Source of the DNA: Streptomyces sp. CNH099
GTDB lineage: Bacteria; Actinomycetota; Actinomycetes; Streptomycetales; Streptomycetaceae
Assembly: GCA_000514715.1 (NCBI GenBank)
Contig: AZWL01000001.1
Span: forward strand, 868,186-932,185
DNA: 64,000 nt
Direction: 5' to 3'
Part shown: positions 16,964 through 25,021 of the stretch, one piece after another
Position numbering within the stretch: position 1 is the first letter of the stretch
How the letters are laid out: each line of letters starts with the position of its first letter
Position numbers and translations under genes: made by a program
The notes under the pieces: model-generated
Databases searched by the model: none
Told to the model about the DNA's origin: nothing
What the model saw: the letters and a program-made list of their open reading frames with translations, nothing else

Positions 16964-18004
16964 TCAGGCGCGGAGGCGGTGGAGGTGGGCGGCGGAGCGG
17001 CGGGCCGTGGTGAAGGAGCCGGCCGGGTTCGTGGCGGGGTCCACCGCGTCGTCGCGTTCGACGAGCCAGTTGTGGTACTTGCGGTACCGGCCGCGGGTGA
17101 CGGTGCCGATGAAGCGCTGGTAGCCGATGTCGCCGTCGCCCACGTCCACCATGTGGTAGCCGTCGCGGGACGCCTCGTCGTGCTCGCCGTCCTTGACGTG
17201 GAACAGCGGGAAGCGGCGCGGGTCGGCCGTGACGTAGTCCAGCGGGTCGAACGGCGCCGGGGTGCCGTCCGGGCGGACGCTGAAGCGGTGGACGCCGGTG
17301 TAGGCCCAGTAGATGTCCATCTCCAGGAACACCAGGTCCGGGTCCGTCTCGGCGAGCATCAGGTCGTAGATCCGCACCGTCGGGTCGTCCGTGCAGAAGC
17401 CGAACTCGTTGCCGTGGTTGTGCTGGTAGAACCGCAGGCCGCGGCGCCGGGCCGCCGCGCCGTAGGCGTTGAACTCGGCCGCGGCCCGCTTGACGCCGTC
17501 GACCGTGGTGCCGTAGCGGAACGGGCCGTCCCAGGTGCCGACGTACGGCAGGTCCAGGGCCTCGGCGTCGTCGAGGACCTGCTCCAGGCTGGTGGCGAAG
17601 GAGTAGCCCGCCGGGTCGTCGACGTGGTACGAGACGTGGCTGCCGATGGCGCGCAGGCCGTGGTCGCGGGCCAGGCGGCGCAGCCGGGGCAGGGTGATGG
17701 GGCCGTTGCCCTGGGTGTAGCCGGCGTATTCGACCTGGTCGTAGCCGTAGTGCTCCAGGGCGTCGAAGACCTTGCCGAAGCCGACCGTGCCGACCTGGTC
17801 GCGGAGGGTGTACAGCTGGATGCCGAGGCGGCCCCGCGGCACGGCGGGGCGGCCGTGGCAGCGGTCGCGGCGGCCGTGCGCGGCCGCGTCCGGGGCGGCG
17901 GCGGCCGTGCCGGCGACGGCCGCCGCGGTGGCGCCGGCGGCGACGCCGAGGAATCTGCGTCTGTTGAGGGCGTGGGCGAGTTCTTCGCTGGGTCTGGTGG
18001 ACAT
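16964..18004 (-). CDS. Tat-exported sugar phosphate isomerase/epimerase-like TIM-barrel protein
   Basis: A 346-residue protein. The N-terminus has a twin-arginine signal (ALNRRRFLGVAAGATAAAVA, then AAA) predicting export. The body is an AP-endonuclease-2/xylose-isomerase-like TIM barrel: LGIQLYTLRDQ, the second-strand region GYDQVEYAGYT, metal-site residues in FYQHNHGNEF and FLEMDIYWA, and FHVKDGEHDE. These supply the usual His/Glu/Asp metal ligands. It follows the alkaline-phosphatase-like gene by 26 bp behind AAGGAG and is the last gene of the ebo-type operon. The substrate is unknown; an exported isomerase/epimerase would act on the product that the system delivers outside the membrane. 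Confidence 0.85.
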   Translation of the reverse strand: MSTRPSEELAHALNRRRFLGVAAGATAAAVAGTAAAAPDAAAHGRRDRCHGRPAVPRGRLGIQLYTLRDQVGTVGFGKVFDALEHYGYDQVEYAGYTQGNGPITLPRLRRLARDHGLRAIGSHVSYHVDDPAGYSFATSLEQVLDDAEALDLPYVGTWDGPFRYGTTVDGVKRAAAEFNAYGAAARRRGLRFYQHNHGNEFGFCTDDPTVRIYDLMLAETDPDLVFLEMDIYWAYTGVHRFSVRPDGTPAPFDPLDYVTADPRRFPLFHVKDGEHDEASRDGYHMVDVGDGDIGYQRFIGTVTRGRYRKYHNWLVERDDAVDPATNPAGSFTTARRSAAHLHRLRA

Positions 18005-18030
18005 GGCGTCGCTCCTTGGGCGCGAGTGGG

Positions 18031-19410
18031 CTAGTCGAGGCCGGCCAACGACAGCAGCAGGGACTTCACGTCGGTCGCCGGTACGGGACCCGAGGTCGCC
18101 CCGGGCCGGGTGGTGATCAGCACGGGGCCGTCCCGCTCGTCGTCCGGGAGGCGGCCGTGGGTGCCGCGCACCGGGGCGGGGTCGAGCGGGACGACGGCCA
18201 GGCGGTAGCGCAGCCCGGCCTTCTTGCGGGCGATCGCGGAGACCGCGCGCAGGCGTACGTACGGGTCGGTGGGGTCCATGAACAGCTCGGCGGGGTCGTA
18301 GCCGGGTTTGCGGTGGATCTCGACGAGCTGGGCGAAGTCCGGGGCACGGTCGTCGTCGAGCCAGTAGTAGTACGTGAACCAGGCGTCCGGCTCCGCCACC
18401 GCGACCAGTTCGCCGGCGCGCGGGTGGTCCAGGCCGTGGGCCTTCTTGCCGGTCTCGGAGAGGACGTCGGCGACGCCGGGGAGCCGGGTGAGGATCTCCC
18501 GGGTGGCCTCGACGTCGGCGGGGTCGCGGACGTAGACGTGGGCGATCTGGTGGTCCGAGACCGCGAAGGCGCGCGACGCCCACGGGTCGAGGTACTCCAT
18601 GCCGTCCTGGGTGTAGACCTCCAGCAGCCCGGCCTTGCGCAGCGCGCGGTTGACGTCCACCGGCTTGGCGGCCTGCGTGATGCCGTACTCCGACAGCACC
18701 ACGGTCTCCGCGTCCGCCGCCCGCGCGTCCGCCAGCAGCGGCGCCAGCGCGTCGTCCAGCTCGCGGGCGGCGGCGTGCGAGCGCGGGTCGTCGGGGCCGT
18801 AGCGCTGCAGGTCGTAGTCGAGGTGCGGGAGGTAGACGAGGGTGAGGTCGGGGCTGTACGCGTCGAGGATGTGCCGCGAGGCGTCGATGATCCACTGCGA
18901 GGAGGCGATGCTCGCGGTGGGCCCCCAGTAGTTGAAGAGGGGGAAGGTGCCGAAGGCGGCGGTCAGTTCGTCGTGCAGCTCCGGCGGCCGGGTGTAGCAG
19001 TCCGGCTCCTTGCGGCCGTCGGCGTAGTAGACGGGGCGCGGGGTGACGATGTAGTCGGTGTCCATGCCCATCGCGTACCACCAGCAGACGTTGGCCACGG
19101 TGTAGCCGGGGTACGCCCGCCGGGCGGCGTCCCACAGCTTGTCGCCGCCGACGAGCGCGTTGTGCTGGCGCCAGAGGAAGACCTCGCCCAGCTCGCGGAA
19201 GTACCAGCCGTTGGCGACGATCCCGTGTTCCGCCGGCGGCTCGCCGGTGAGGATCGTCGACTGCACGGTGCAGGTGACGGCGGGCAGCGGCGGCGTCAGC
19301 GCGCTGTTCGAGCCGGCGTCGGCCAGCGCGCGCAGGTGGGGCATGTGGTCGAGGAGGCGCGGCGTGAGGCCGACGACGTCGACGACGACCAGCCGCTTCG
19401 GGGGCGTCAT
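18031..19410 (-). CDS. Alkaline phosphatase-superfamily protein (nucleotide pyrophosphatase type, EboF-like)
   Basis: A 459-residue protein of the type I phosphodiesterase/nucleotide pyrophosphatase fold. It begins KRLVVVDVVGLTPRLL (metal Asp), has nucleophile region PAVTCTVQSTILTGEPP, then YLPHLDYDLQRYG, SEYGI and SDHQIAHVY, together giving the Asp/His/Thr set of the family. There is no signal peptide, so it acts in the cytoplasm. The ATG overlaps the stop of the EboE gene (ATGA). In ebo clusters this family is the EboF member; its natural substrate is not known. Confidence 0.85.
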   Translation of the reverse strand: MTPPKRLVVVDVVGLTPRLLDHMPHLRALADAGSNSALTPPLPAVTCTVQSTILTGEPPAEHGIVANGWYFRELGEVFLWRQHNALVGGDKLWDAARRAYPGYTVANVCWWYAMGMDTDYIVTPRPVYYADGRKEPDCYTRPPELHDELTAAFGTFPLFNYWGPTASIASSQWIIDASRHILDAYSPDLTLVYLPHLDYDLQRYGPDDPRSHAAARELDDALAPLLADARAADAETVVLSEYGITQAAKPVDVNRALRKAGLLEVYTQDGMEYLDPWASRAFAVSDHQIAHVYVRDPADVEATREILTRLPGVADVLSETGKKAHGLDHPRAGELVAVAEPDAWFTYYYWLDDDRAPDFAQLVEIHRKPGYDPAELFMDPTDPYVRLRAVSAIARKKAGLRYRLAVVPLDPAPVRGTHGRLPDDERDGPVLITTRPGATSGPVPATDVKSLLLSLAGLD

Positions 19411-20585
19411 GGCAGCTCCTTCAGGCCGAGCGAGGTGAGCAGGTCGCGGGCGACGGACAGCTCGGCGGCGATGCCGTCGGCGAGCTGCGCGCGGCTGCGC
19501 GGCCGCAGGTGGGCGGGCAGCGCCTGCCAGGTGTACGTCTCCACTTCCAGGTGCCGCGTGAGCGGCGCGGGGCCGCCGACGAGGCGCGCCAGCGTCTCTT
19601 CGAGCACCGGCGTCGTCGCCGTCAGCGGCGGCTCCAGCGGCGCGTGCAGCGGTACGTGGAAGTGGGCGCGCCAGGGGCCGTCGTCGGGGAGGCCGCCGGC
19701 CAGGGCCTCGTCGAGGTCGTCGGTGGCGCGCACGGAGCCGTCGGCGGCGCGGATGCGGGTCTGGTGCAGGAACCGCGGCTCCGCGAAGGCGGCGAGCGCG
19801 GTCCGTACGCCGGGCTCGGCCGGCCGGTCCGCGACCAGCGCCGCCGACAGCTGCGACTTGACGACGGGCAGGCCGGCGCCGGTGATGCCGGCGATGGCGG
19901 TGGCCGGGTCCTCGAAGGAGGTGGCCAGGTGGCAGGTGTCGACGCAGACGCCGATGCGCTCGGCGGGCGGCGCGCCCTCCGCGGTGAGCGCGGCGACGGC
20001 GTCGGCGGTGGTCTCGACCGTGCAGCCGGGCTCCGGCTCCAGGCCGACGCGGATGGAGCGGCCGGTCAGCTCCTCGATGGCGTCGAGGCGGGCGGCCAGG
20101 GTGCCCAGCGCGGTCAGCGACGCCTTGCGGGCGGCGTCGTCGAAGCCGGTGCGCCAGGCGAGCGGGAGGGTGGAGATGGTGCCCTCGGTGACGTCGTCGG
20201 GCAGCAGCGCGGCGAGCAGCCGGGCCAGCTCGACGGTGTGGTCGAGGCGCTCGGGCTCGGTCCAGTCGGGGCGGTAGACGCGGTACTTGACGACCTCGTC
20301 GCCGAACCCCTGGTAGGGGAAGCCGTTGAGGGTGACGGCCTCCAGGCCGCGGTCGTCGAGTTCCTTCTTCAGCCGCCGCAGCGCGGCGGGGTCGGAGCCG
20401 AGGGTGCGTACGGCGTCGCGCGCGAGCCACAGGCCGATGCCCAGCCGGTCGCGGCCGAGCCGGCGGCGCACCGGCTCGGCGTGGTCGCGCAGCTGCGCCA
20501 TCACCCCGTCGAGGTCCTCGGCGGGGTGCACGTTGGTGCAGTACGCGAGGTGGACGAGGGAGCCGTCGGGGTGCCGGAAGCGCAT
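19407..20585 (-). CDS. eboE: Metabolite traffic protein EboE
   Basis: A 392-residue TIM-barrel protein with the EboE family layout: HLAYCTNVHPAEDLDGV at the start, LNGFPYQGFGDEVVKYRVY, PDWTEPERLDHTVELARLL, the Glu-rich strand GLEPEPGC, and VCVDTCHLATSFEDP with metal-binding His/Asp. EboE occurs only in ebo clusters, which have been linked to delivery of terpenoid or scytonemin precursors to the periplasm. It starts 4 bp after the TatD-like gene ends and overlaps the phosphatase-like gene by 4 nt. It has no export signal. Confidence 0.85.
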   Translation of the reverse strand: MRFRHPDGSLVHLAYCTNVHPAEDLDGVMAQLRDHAEPVRRRLGRDRLGIGLWLARDAVRTLGSDPAALRRLKKELDDRGLEAVTLNGFPYQGFGDEVVKYRVYRPDWTEPERLDHTVELARLLAALLPDDVTEGTISTLPLAWRTGFDDAARKASLTALGTLAARLDAIEELTGRSIRVGLEPEPGCTVETTADAVAALTAEGAPPAERIGVCVDTCHLATSFEDPATAIAGITGAGLPVVKSQLSAALVADRPAEPGVRTALAAFAEPRFLHQTRIRAADGSVRATDDLDEALAGGLPDDGPWRAHFHVPLHAPLEPPLTATTPVLEETLARLVGGPAPLTRHLEVETYTWQALPAHLRPRSRAQLADGIAAELSVARDLLTSLGLKELP

Positions 20586-20588
20586 GGC

Positions 20589-21446
20589 TCAGCTTCCCCC
20601 TCGCAGGATGGAGTTCCCCTCGTACGTGGCCCCGCCGGCCTCCGGCTTCTCCGGCTCCAGCTCCAGCCGGCCGCTCTGGCCGTAGAACTCCACCGGGTTC
20701 TGCCACAGCACCTTGTCGACGTCGGCGTCGGTGAAGCCGGCGGCGAGCATGGCGTCGGCGGTCTTGCGGGTCTTGAGCGGGTCGCTCCTGCCCCAGTCGG
20801 CGGCGGAGTTGACCAGCATCCGCTCGGTGCCGTACTCGCGCAGGATGCGGACCATGCGGTCCTCGTCCATCTTCGTGTCGGGGTAGATGGAGAACGCCGC
20901 CCAGCAGCCGCTGTCCTTGGCGGCGGCCACGGTCGTCTCGTTGAGGTGGTCGAGGATGACGAGCCCGGGCGCCAGCCGGGACTCGCGTACGACGTCGAGG
21001 GTGCGGGCGAGGCCGGCGGCCTTGTCGCGGTGCGGCGTGTGGACTATGGCGGGCAGCCCGTGGTCGGCGGCCAGCTCCAGCTGCGCGGCGAGCGCCCGGT
21101 CCTCCGCCGGGGTCATGGAGTCGTAGCCGATCTCGCCGACGGCGACGACGTGGTCCTTCAGCAGGTAGCGCGGCAGCTCGTCCAGGACCGGCAGCAGGCG
21201 CGGGTCGTTGGCCTCCTTGGGGTTGAGGGCGAGCGTGCAGTGGTGCGCGATGCCGTACTGGGCGGCGCGGAAGGGCTCCCAGCCGAGCAGCGAGTCGAAG
21301 CAGTCGTAGAAGCTCTCCGGGGAGGTACGGGGCTGCCCCAGCCAGAAGGAGGGCTCGACGAGGGCGCGCACGCCCGCGTCGTACATGGCCGCGTAGTCAT
21401 CGGTCGTGCGGGACGTCATGTGGATGTGCGGGTCGAAGATGCGCAT
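20589..21446 (-). CDS. TatD-family metal-dependent hydrolase (EboB-like)
   Basis: A 285-residue amidohydrolase-superfamily protein. The metal pair is in FDPHIHMTS (His7, His9). VAVGEIGYDSMTP gives the catalytic Glu, LPAIVHTPHRD and VILDHLNE the further His residues, and NSAADWGRSDP the late Asp. It differs from classical TatD DNases and matches the TatD-like member of ebo clusters (EboB). The EboA stop and the ATG here share one base (TGATG), so translation is coupled. Confidence 0.83.
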   Translation of the reverse strand: MRIFDPHIHMTSRTTDDYAAMYDAGVRALVEPSFWLGQPRTSPESFYDCFDSLLGWEPFRAAQYGIAHHCTLALNPKEANDPRLLPVLDELPRYLLKDHVVAVGEIGYDSMTPAEDRALAAQLELAADHGLPAIVHTPHRDKAAGLARTLDVVRESRLAPGLVILDHLNETTVAAAKDSGCWAAFSIYPDTKMDEDRMVRILREYGTERMLVNSAADWGRSDPLKTRKTADAMLAAGFTDADVDKVLWQNPVEFYGQSGRLELEPEKPEAGGATYEGNSILRGGS

Positions 21447-22114
21447 CACACCTCCTTGCGGGTGAGGTCGAGTATCCGGTCGAGGTCGGCCGGGACGGCG
21501 CGGCCGGCGGCGGTCCGCTCGCGGGCGTAGTCGGCGAGCATGCGGGCGAGTTCCGCGTCGCCGGCGGCGCGTTCGGCCAGACCCGCGATCTCGTCCGCGG
21601 GCACACCGGTGAACAGGCACTTCAGGACGGCCTGCCGCCAGGCGTGGTCCCCGAGGTGCGCGGCGGCGTACGGGCCGAGGGCGGCGGCGACCAGGCGGGT
21701 GTCGTTCGTCCGCAGCGCGTCCTCGACCAGCGGTACGGCGCCGGGGCCGAGGCCGAGGTGCGGCAGCGCGCGCAGCACGGCGCGGCGTTCCGCGGCGTCG
21801 CCGCGGTCGTAGACGCGGGCGGCGACCTGCTCGTCGGCGCGCGCGGCGTGCAGGATCAGCACGCGTACGGTGTCGGCGGCCGCGGCGCCGCAGCGGCGGC
21901 GGGCGGCGGCGAAGTGCGCCTCCCAGGCGAGCAGTCCGGCGCTGGGGCCGGGGGTGTCCGCGGCGGCGTCGGCGAGCGCGGCGGCGAGCCACTCGCGGGC
22001 CTCGGGCGTGAGGCCGGCGTCGACGGACGCGCGCAGGGCGGCGACCGCCGTGGCGCCTGCCGCGGGTTCGGCCGCGGGTGCGTCGGCGGGTGCGTCGGGG
22101 TTGGGAGTCACCAC
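21446..22114 (-). CDS. eboA: EboA-domain protein
   Basis: A 222-residue, Ala-rich all-helical protein. A disordered N-terminus of about 28 residues is followed by helices with LTPEAREWLAAALADA, AHFAAARRRCG and VYDRGDAAERRAVLRALPHL. DALRTNDTRLVAAALGPYAAAHL and WRQAVLKCLFTGVPADEIAGL are the parts that match EboA proteins. Its biochemical role is not known. GTG at 22114 is used because AAAGGAG precedes it. It precedes the TatD-like gene and is separated from the isomerase gene upstream by about 130 bp. Confidence 0.78.
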   Translation of the reverse strand: MVTPNPDAPADAPAAEPAAGATAVAALRASVDAGLTPEAREWLAAALADAAADTPGPSAGLLAWEAHFAAARRRCGAAAADTVRVLILHAARADEQVAARVYDRGDAAERRAVLRALPHLGLGPGAVPLVEDALRTNDTRLVAAALGPYAAAHLGDHAWRQAVLKCLFTGVPADEIAGLAERAAGDAELARMLADYARERTAAGRAVPADLDRILDLTRKEV

Positions 22115-22247
22115 TGCGCGGCTCCTTTCACTCGGGTCTGGGCGGTGGCGCGCGGCGGCCGGACGCCGGGACGCCGCACGGCCCCGGCGGGCCGGCGGGC
22201 CCCGCGCGCCGGCGCGGCGGCGACCGGTGCGGACGGCGGGCGCGGGC

Positions 22248-23120
22248 TCAGCACGGCACCGCTCCCCTCGCCCGCGCCTCTTCCTCCGCCGCGCGCAGGA
22301 AGCGGATGGAACTCCCCGCCAGCTCGGGCCCGGCGTGCGAGTGCCGCGGCAGCTCGACGCTGATCAGGCCCCGGTAGCCGGTGGTCTGCAGGGCTTCGAG
22401 GACGGCCGGGAAGCCGATCTCCCCCTCGCCGAACGGGAGGTGCTCGTGCACCCCCCGGCACATGTCCTCGATCTGCACGTGCGCCAGCCACGGCGCGGCG
22501 GCGCGCACGCAGTCGGCGGGCAGCGCCTCCTCCAGGCACTGGCAGTGCCCGATGTCGAGGGTCAGTGCCAGCGCCGCCGGGTCGCCCAGCTCCTCGCGCA
22601 GCCGGTGGAAGCCGGCCAGGTCGTACAGCAGGTGGCCGGGCTCCGGCTCGACGGCGAGCGGCACGCCGACGGCGTCCGCGGCCTGCAGCACCGGGGCCAG
22701 CTCCGCGCCCAGCCGCTTCCAGGCCTCCGGCTCCGACACCCCGTACGGGCGCGTGCCGCTGAAGCAGTGCACGGCGCCCGCGCCCAGCTCGGCGGCGACG
22801 TTCACGGCGGTGCGCAGCAGCCGGGCGCGTACGGCGCGGGCCTCGGGGTCGGGGTCGAGGAGCGTGGGGTGGTGCTTGCGGCGCGGGTCGAGGACGTAGC
22901 GGGCGCCGGTCTCGATCGTCACCGCGAGCCCGTGCCGGGCCAGCAGCCGCCGCACGGTGGCCGTGCGGGCGGGCAGGTCGGGCGCGAGCGGGTCGAGGTG
23001 CATGTGGTCGAGGGTGAGCGCGATGCCGTCGTAGCCGAGGTCGGCGAGGAGCGCGACGGCGTCGGTGAGGCGCAGGTCGGTCAGGCCGTTGGTGCCGTAG
23101 GCCAGGCGCAGCCGGGTCAT
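22248..23120 (-). CDS. Sugar phosphate isomerase/epimerase family TIM-barrel protein
   Basis: A 290-residue cytoplasmic TIM barrel of the AP_endonuc_2 family. It starts LAYGTNGLTDLRLTDAVALL and has GYDGIALTLDHMHLDP, the Glu site PLAVEPEPGHLL, LALTLDIGHCQCLEE with Asp and His metal ligands, VQIEDMCRGVHEHLPFGEGE and GLISVELPRHSH. Metal ligands are intact, so it is likely an active isomerase or epimerase on an unknown sugar or polyol. Its ATG overlaps the prenyltransferase stop (ATGA), tying it to the ebo-type operon. Confidence 0.85.
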   Translation of the reverse strand: MTRLRLAYGTNGLTDLRLTDAVALLADLGYDGIALTLDHMHLDPLAPDLPARTATVRRLLARHGLAVTIETGARYVLDPRRKHHPTLLDPDPEARAVRARLLRTAVNVAAELGAGAVHCFSGTRPYGVSEPEAWKRLGAELAPVLQAADAVGVPLAVEPEPGHLLYDLAGFHRLREELGDPAALALTLDIGHCQCLEEALPADCVRAAAPWLAHVQIEDMCRGVHEHLPFGEGEIGFPAVLEALQTTGYRGLISVELPRHSHAGPELAGSSIRFLRAAEEEARARGAVPC

Positions 23121-25021
23121 GTCGGGCTCACCTTCCTCGCGAGCCGGCGGGCGACGGGCACGAGGGCCAGCAGCGCGGCGGCGCTGCCCGGCGCGCCGGC
23201 GCGGGCGGCGAGCGCGGACTGCAGCGGGATCATGGCGCGGATGCCGCCGCCGACGGCGCGCTGGGTGAGCTGCGGGCTGGGGTTCAGGGCGGCGTGCAGG
23301 TACGGGCGGACGGCGGTGGCGGCGTACGCGCCGGCGAGGAGGTCGCCGGGGGTGAGCGCCAGCCGGGGCCCGCCGGGGCCGGCCGGTGGTGCGCCGGATG
23401 GCGCGCCGGCGGCCGTCCGCGGGCGGGGACGCGGCTGCGGATCCGGCCCGGGATACGGGTCGTTGCCGCGGCGCAGGGTGACGGCGACCGCGGTGGTGAC
23501 GGCCAGGCCGGCGAGCGGCACGGCCGTCGACCCGCCTTCCACCTCGCGGCGCGAGACGACGGTGACCGCGTAGGTGTGGATGCCGAGGAGGACGGCGGCG
23601 GCGAGCGGGCCGTCGGCGGCGGCGGTCCAGCCGGCGCGGACGCCGCCGCGCGGGCGCGGCGGCACGGACGGGGTGCCGGCGGCCGGCCGGGCGACGGGTA
23701 CGGACGCGTCGTGCGCGGACCCGGTGCGTGCGTATCCGCCGCCGACGAGCCCGGCGCGTCCGGCACCGGCGCCCGCCCACCCGGCGGCGGCAGCCCCGTC
23801 CCTCCCCGCCGCCGCGGCGGTGGCCGACGCGCCGAGGAGCAGGTCCAGGGTGCGGGCGGCGGCCATCGCGGCGGGTCCGGCGGGTGTGTCCTTGAGCTTC
23901 ATGTCGTACGCCCACACCGCGCCCGCGACCGCGGTGGCGAGGGCGAGCGGCCGGCGGCCCGCGGCGGCGGCCAGACCGAGGCCCGCCGCGGTCAGGGCGG
24001 CGGCGGCGGTCAGCGCGGCGCGGGGGGTGATCCGGCCGGACGGGAGGGGGCGCTGCGGGCGCTCGACGGCGTCGACGTCGCGGTCGGCGTAGTCGTTGAG
24101 GGCCATCCCCGCTTCGTAGAGGCAGAGGGAGGAGCCGACGGCCAGCGCGGTGCCCCGGTTGGGCCGCAGCCCGGCGGCGGCGGCGCCGGCGAGGGCGTCG
24201 CCGGGGACGGTGAACAGCGCGGAGACGCGGAGCAGCTCGACCCAGGCGCGGGCCCGCGCGGCCTTCGACGGGGCCGGCCGGCGGCCCTGGGCGCTGCGCG
24301 CCTCCGGCTCGGTGGGCCCGGCGGTGCGCGGCCGGCGCAGCACCGAGGTCCCGCCGCCGGGCGCCGAGGCGGCGGCGAGCAGCCCGGCTCCGGCGGCCGC
24401 CGCGGCGGCGACGGCCCCGCGCCCCGCCGACGGGGCGTCGCGGCCCGCCGATGCGGCGCGGTCCACCGGTACGGCGTCAAAGCCCACCAATACGGCACCG
24501 GGGTCCACCGATACGGCATCGCGGCCCGCCGAGACGGCGCTGCGGTCCACCGGTACGGCGTCACGGCCCACCGATGAACCGTCGCCGTCAGGCCGTACCC
24601 GCGCGGCCACCCCCGCGGCGCCCGCGCCGGGCACGTCCCCGGAGCCGGCTGCGGCGGCCGGTGCGCCCCGGCGGCGCCGGACCGCGGCCCCCGCGCCCAG
24701 CGCGAGCAGCCCGGCCGCTCCGGCCAGCGCGGCGGCCGACGCCGGCCGGCGGGCCGCCCGTGCCGTACGCCCGCCCCGGGACAGGGCGCCCGCACCCGCG
24801 GACCCCGCGCCCAGCGCCAGCAGTCCGGCGAGGCCGGCCAGCGCCGCGCCGGTGCGCGGCGCACCCGCGGCCGCCCGCGCGCCGGCCGCCCGCGGGCCCG
24901 GGCCGGGCAGCCCGATGCCGCCCGGCCGTGTCGCGGTCGCCGGGCGGCGGGTTCCGGTGTGCCCCGTGCGGTGTGTGCCGTGCGCCGGCCCGCCCGGGCC
25001 GGCGCCGTTCGGGGCGCTCAT
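23117..25021 (-). CDS. UbiA/SCO3242-family prenyltransferase (EboC-like) with long odd N-terminus
   Basis: A 634-codon frame. The enzyme part begins near residue 230 (ARAWVELLRVSALFTVPGD) and has the UbiA aspartate motif NDYADRDVDAVERPQRPLPSG and a second one AYDMKLKDTPAGP, inside a run of about eight membrane helices. UbiA enzymes attach a prenyl chain to an acceptor at the membrane. The first 220 residues are not family-like: they hold two copies of an ALAGxAGLLALGAG hydrophobic stretch and an eightfold seven-residue repeat (VPVDRSA, VSAGRDA and similar). The ATG at 25021 overlaps the stop of the inositol-phosphate synthase gene, which supports the long form, but an internal start is possible. 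Confidence 0.8.
   Translation of the reverse strand: MSAPNGAGPGGPAHGTHRTGHTGTRRPATATRPGGIGLPGPGPRAAGARAAAGAPRTGAALAGLAGLLALGAGSAGAGALSRGGRTARAARRPASAAALAGAAGLLALGAGAAVRRRRGAPAAAAGSGDVPGAGAAGVAARVRPDGDGSSVGRDAVPVDRSAVSAGRDAVSVDPGAVLVGFDAVPVDRAASAGRDAPSAGRGAVAAAAAAGAGLLAAASAPGGGTSVLRRPRTAGPTEPEARSAQGRRPAPSKAARARAWVELLRVSALFTVPGDALAGAAAAGLRPNRGTALAVGSSLCLYEAGMALNDYADRDVDAVERPQRPLPSGRITPRAALTAAAALTAAGLGLAAAAGRRPLALATAVAGAVWAYDMKLKDTPAGPAAMAAARTLDLLLGASATAAAAGRDGAAAAGWAGAGAGRAGLVGGGYARTGSAHDASVPVARPAAGTPSVPPRPRGGVRAGWTAAADGPLAAAVLLGIHTYAVTVVSRREVEGGSTAVPLAGLAVTTAVAVTLRRGNDPYPGPDPQPRPRPRTAAGAPSGAPPAGPGGPRLALTPGDLLAGAYAATAVRPYLHAALNPSPQLTQRAVGGGIRAMIPLQSALAARAGAPGSAAALLALVPVARRLARKVSPT
24438..24590 (-). 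repeat. 21-bp tandem repeat inside the prenyltransferase gene
   Basis: The CCACC/CCGCC core recurs at 24442, 24463, 24484, 24505, 24526, 24547 and 24568, exactly every 21 bp, with units resembling CGGTCCACCGGTACGGCGT. Each unit encodes seven residues (VPVDRSA, VSAGRDA, VSVDPGA and so on). The repeat keeps the reading frame. Confidence 0.85.
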
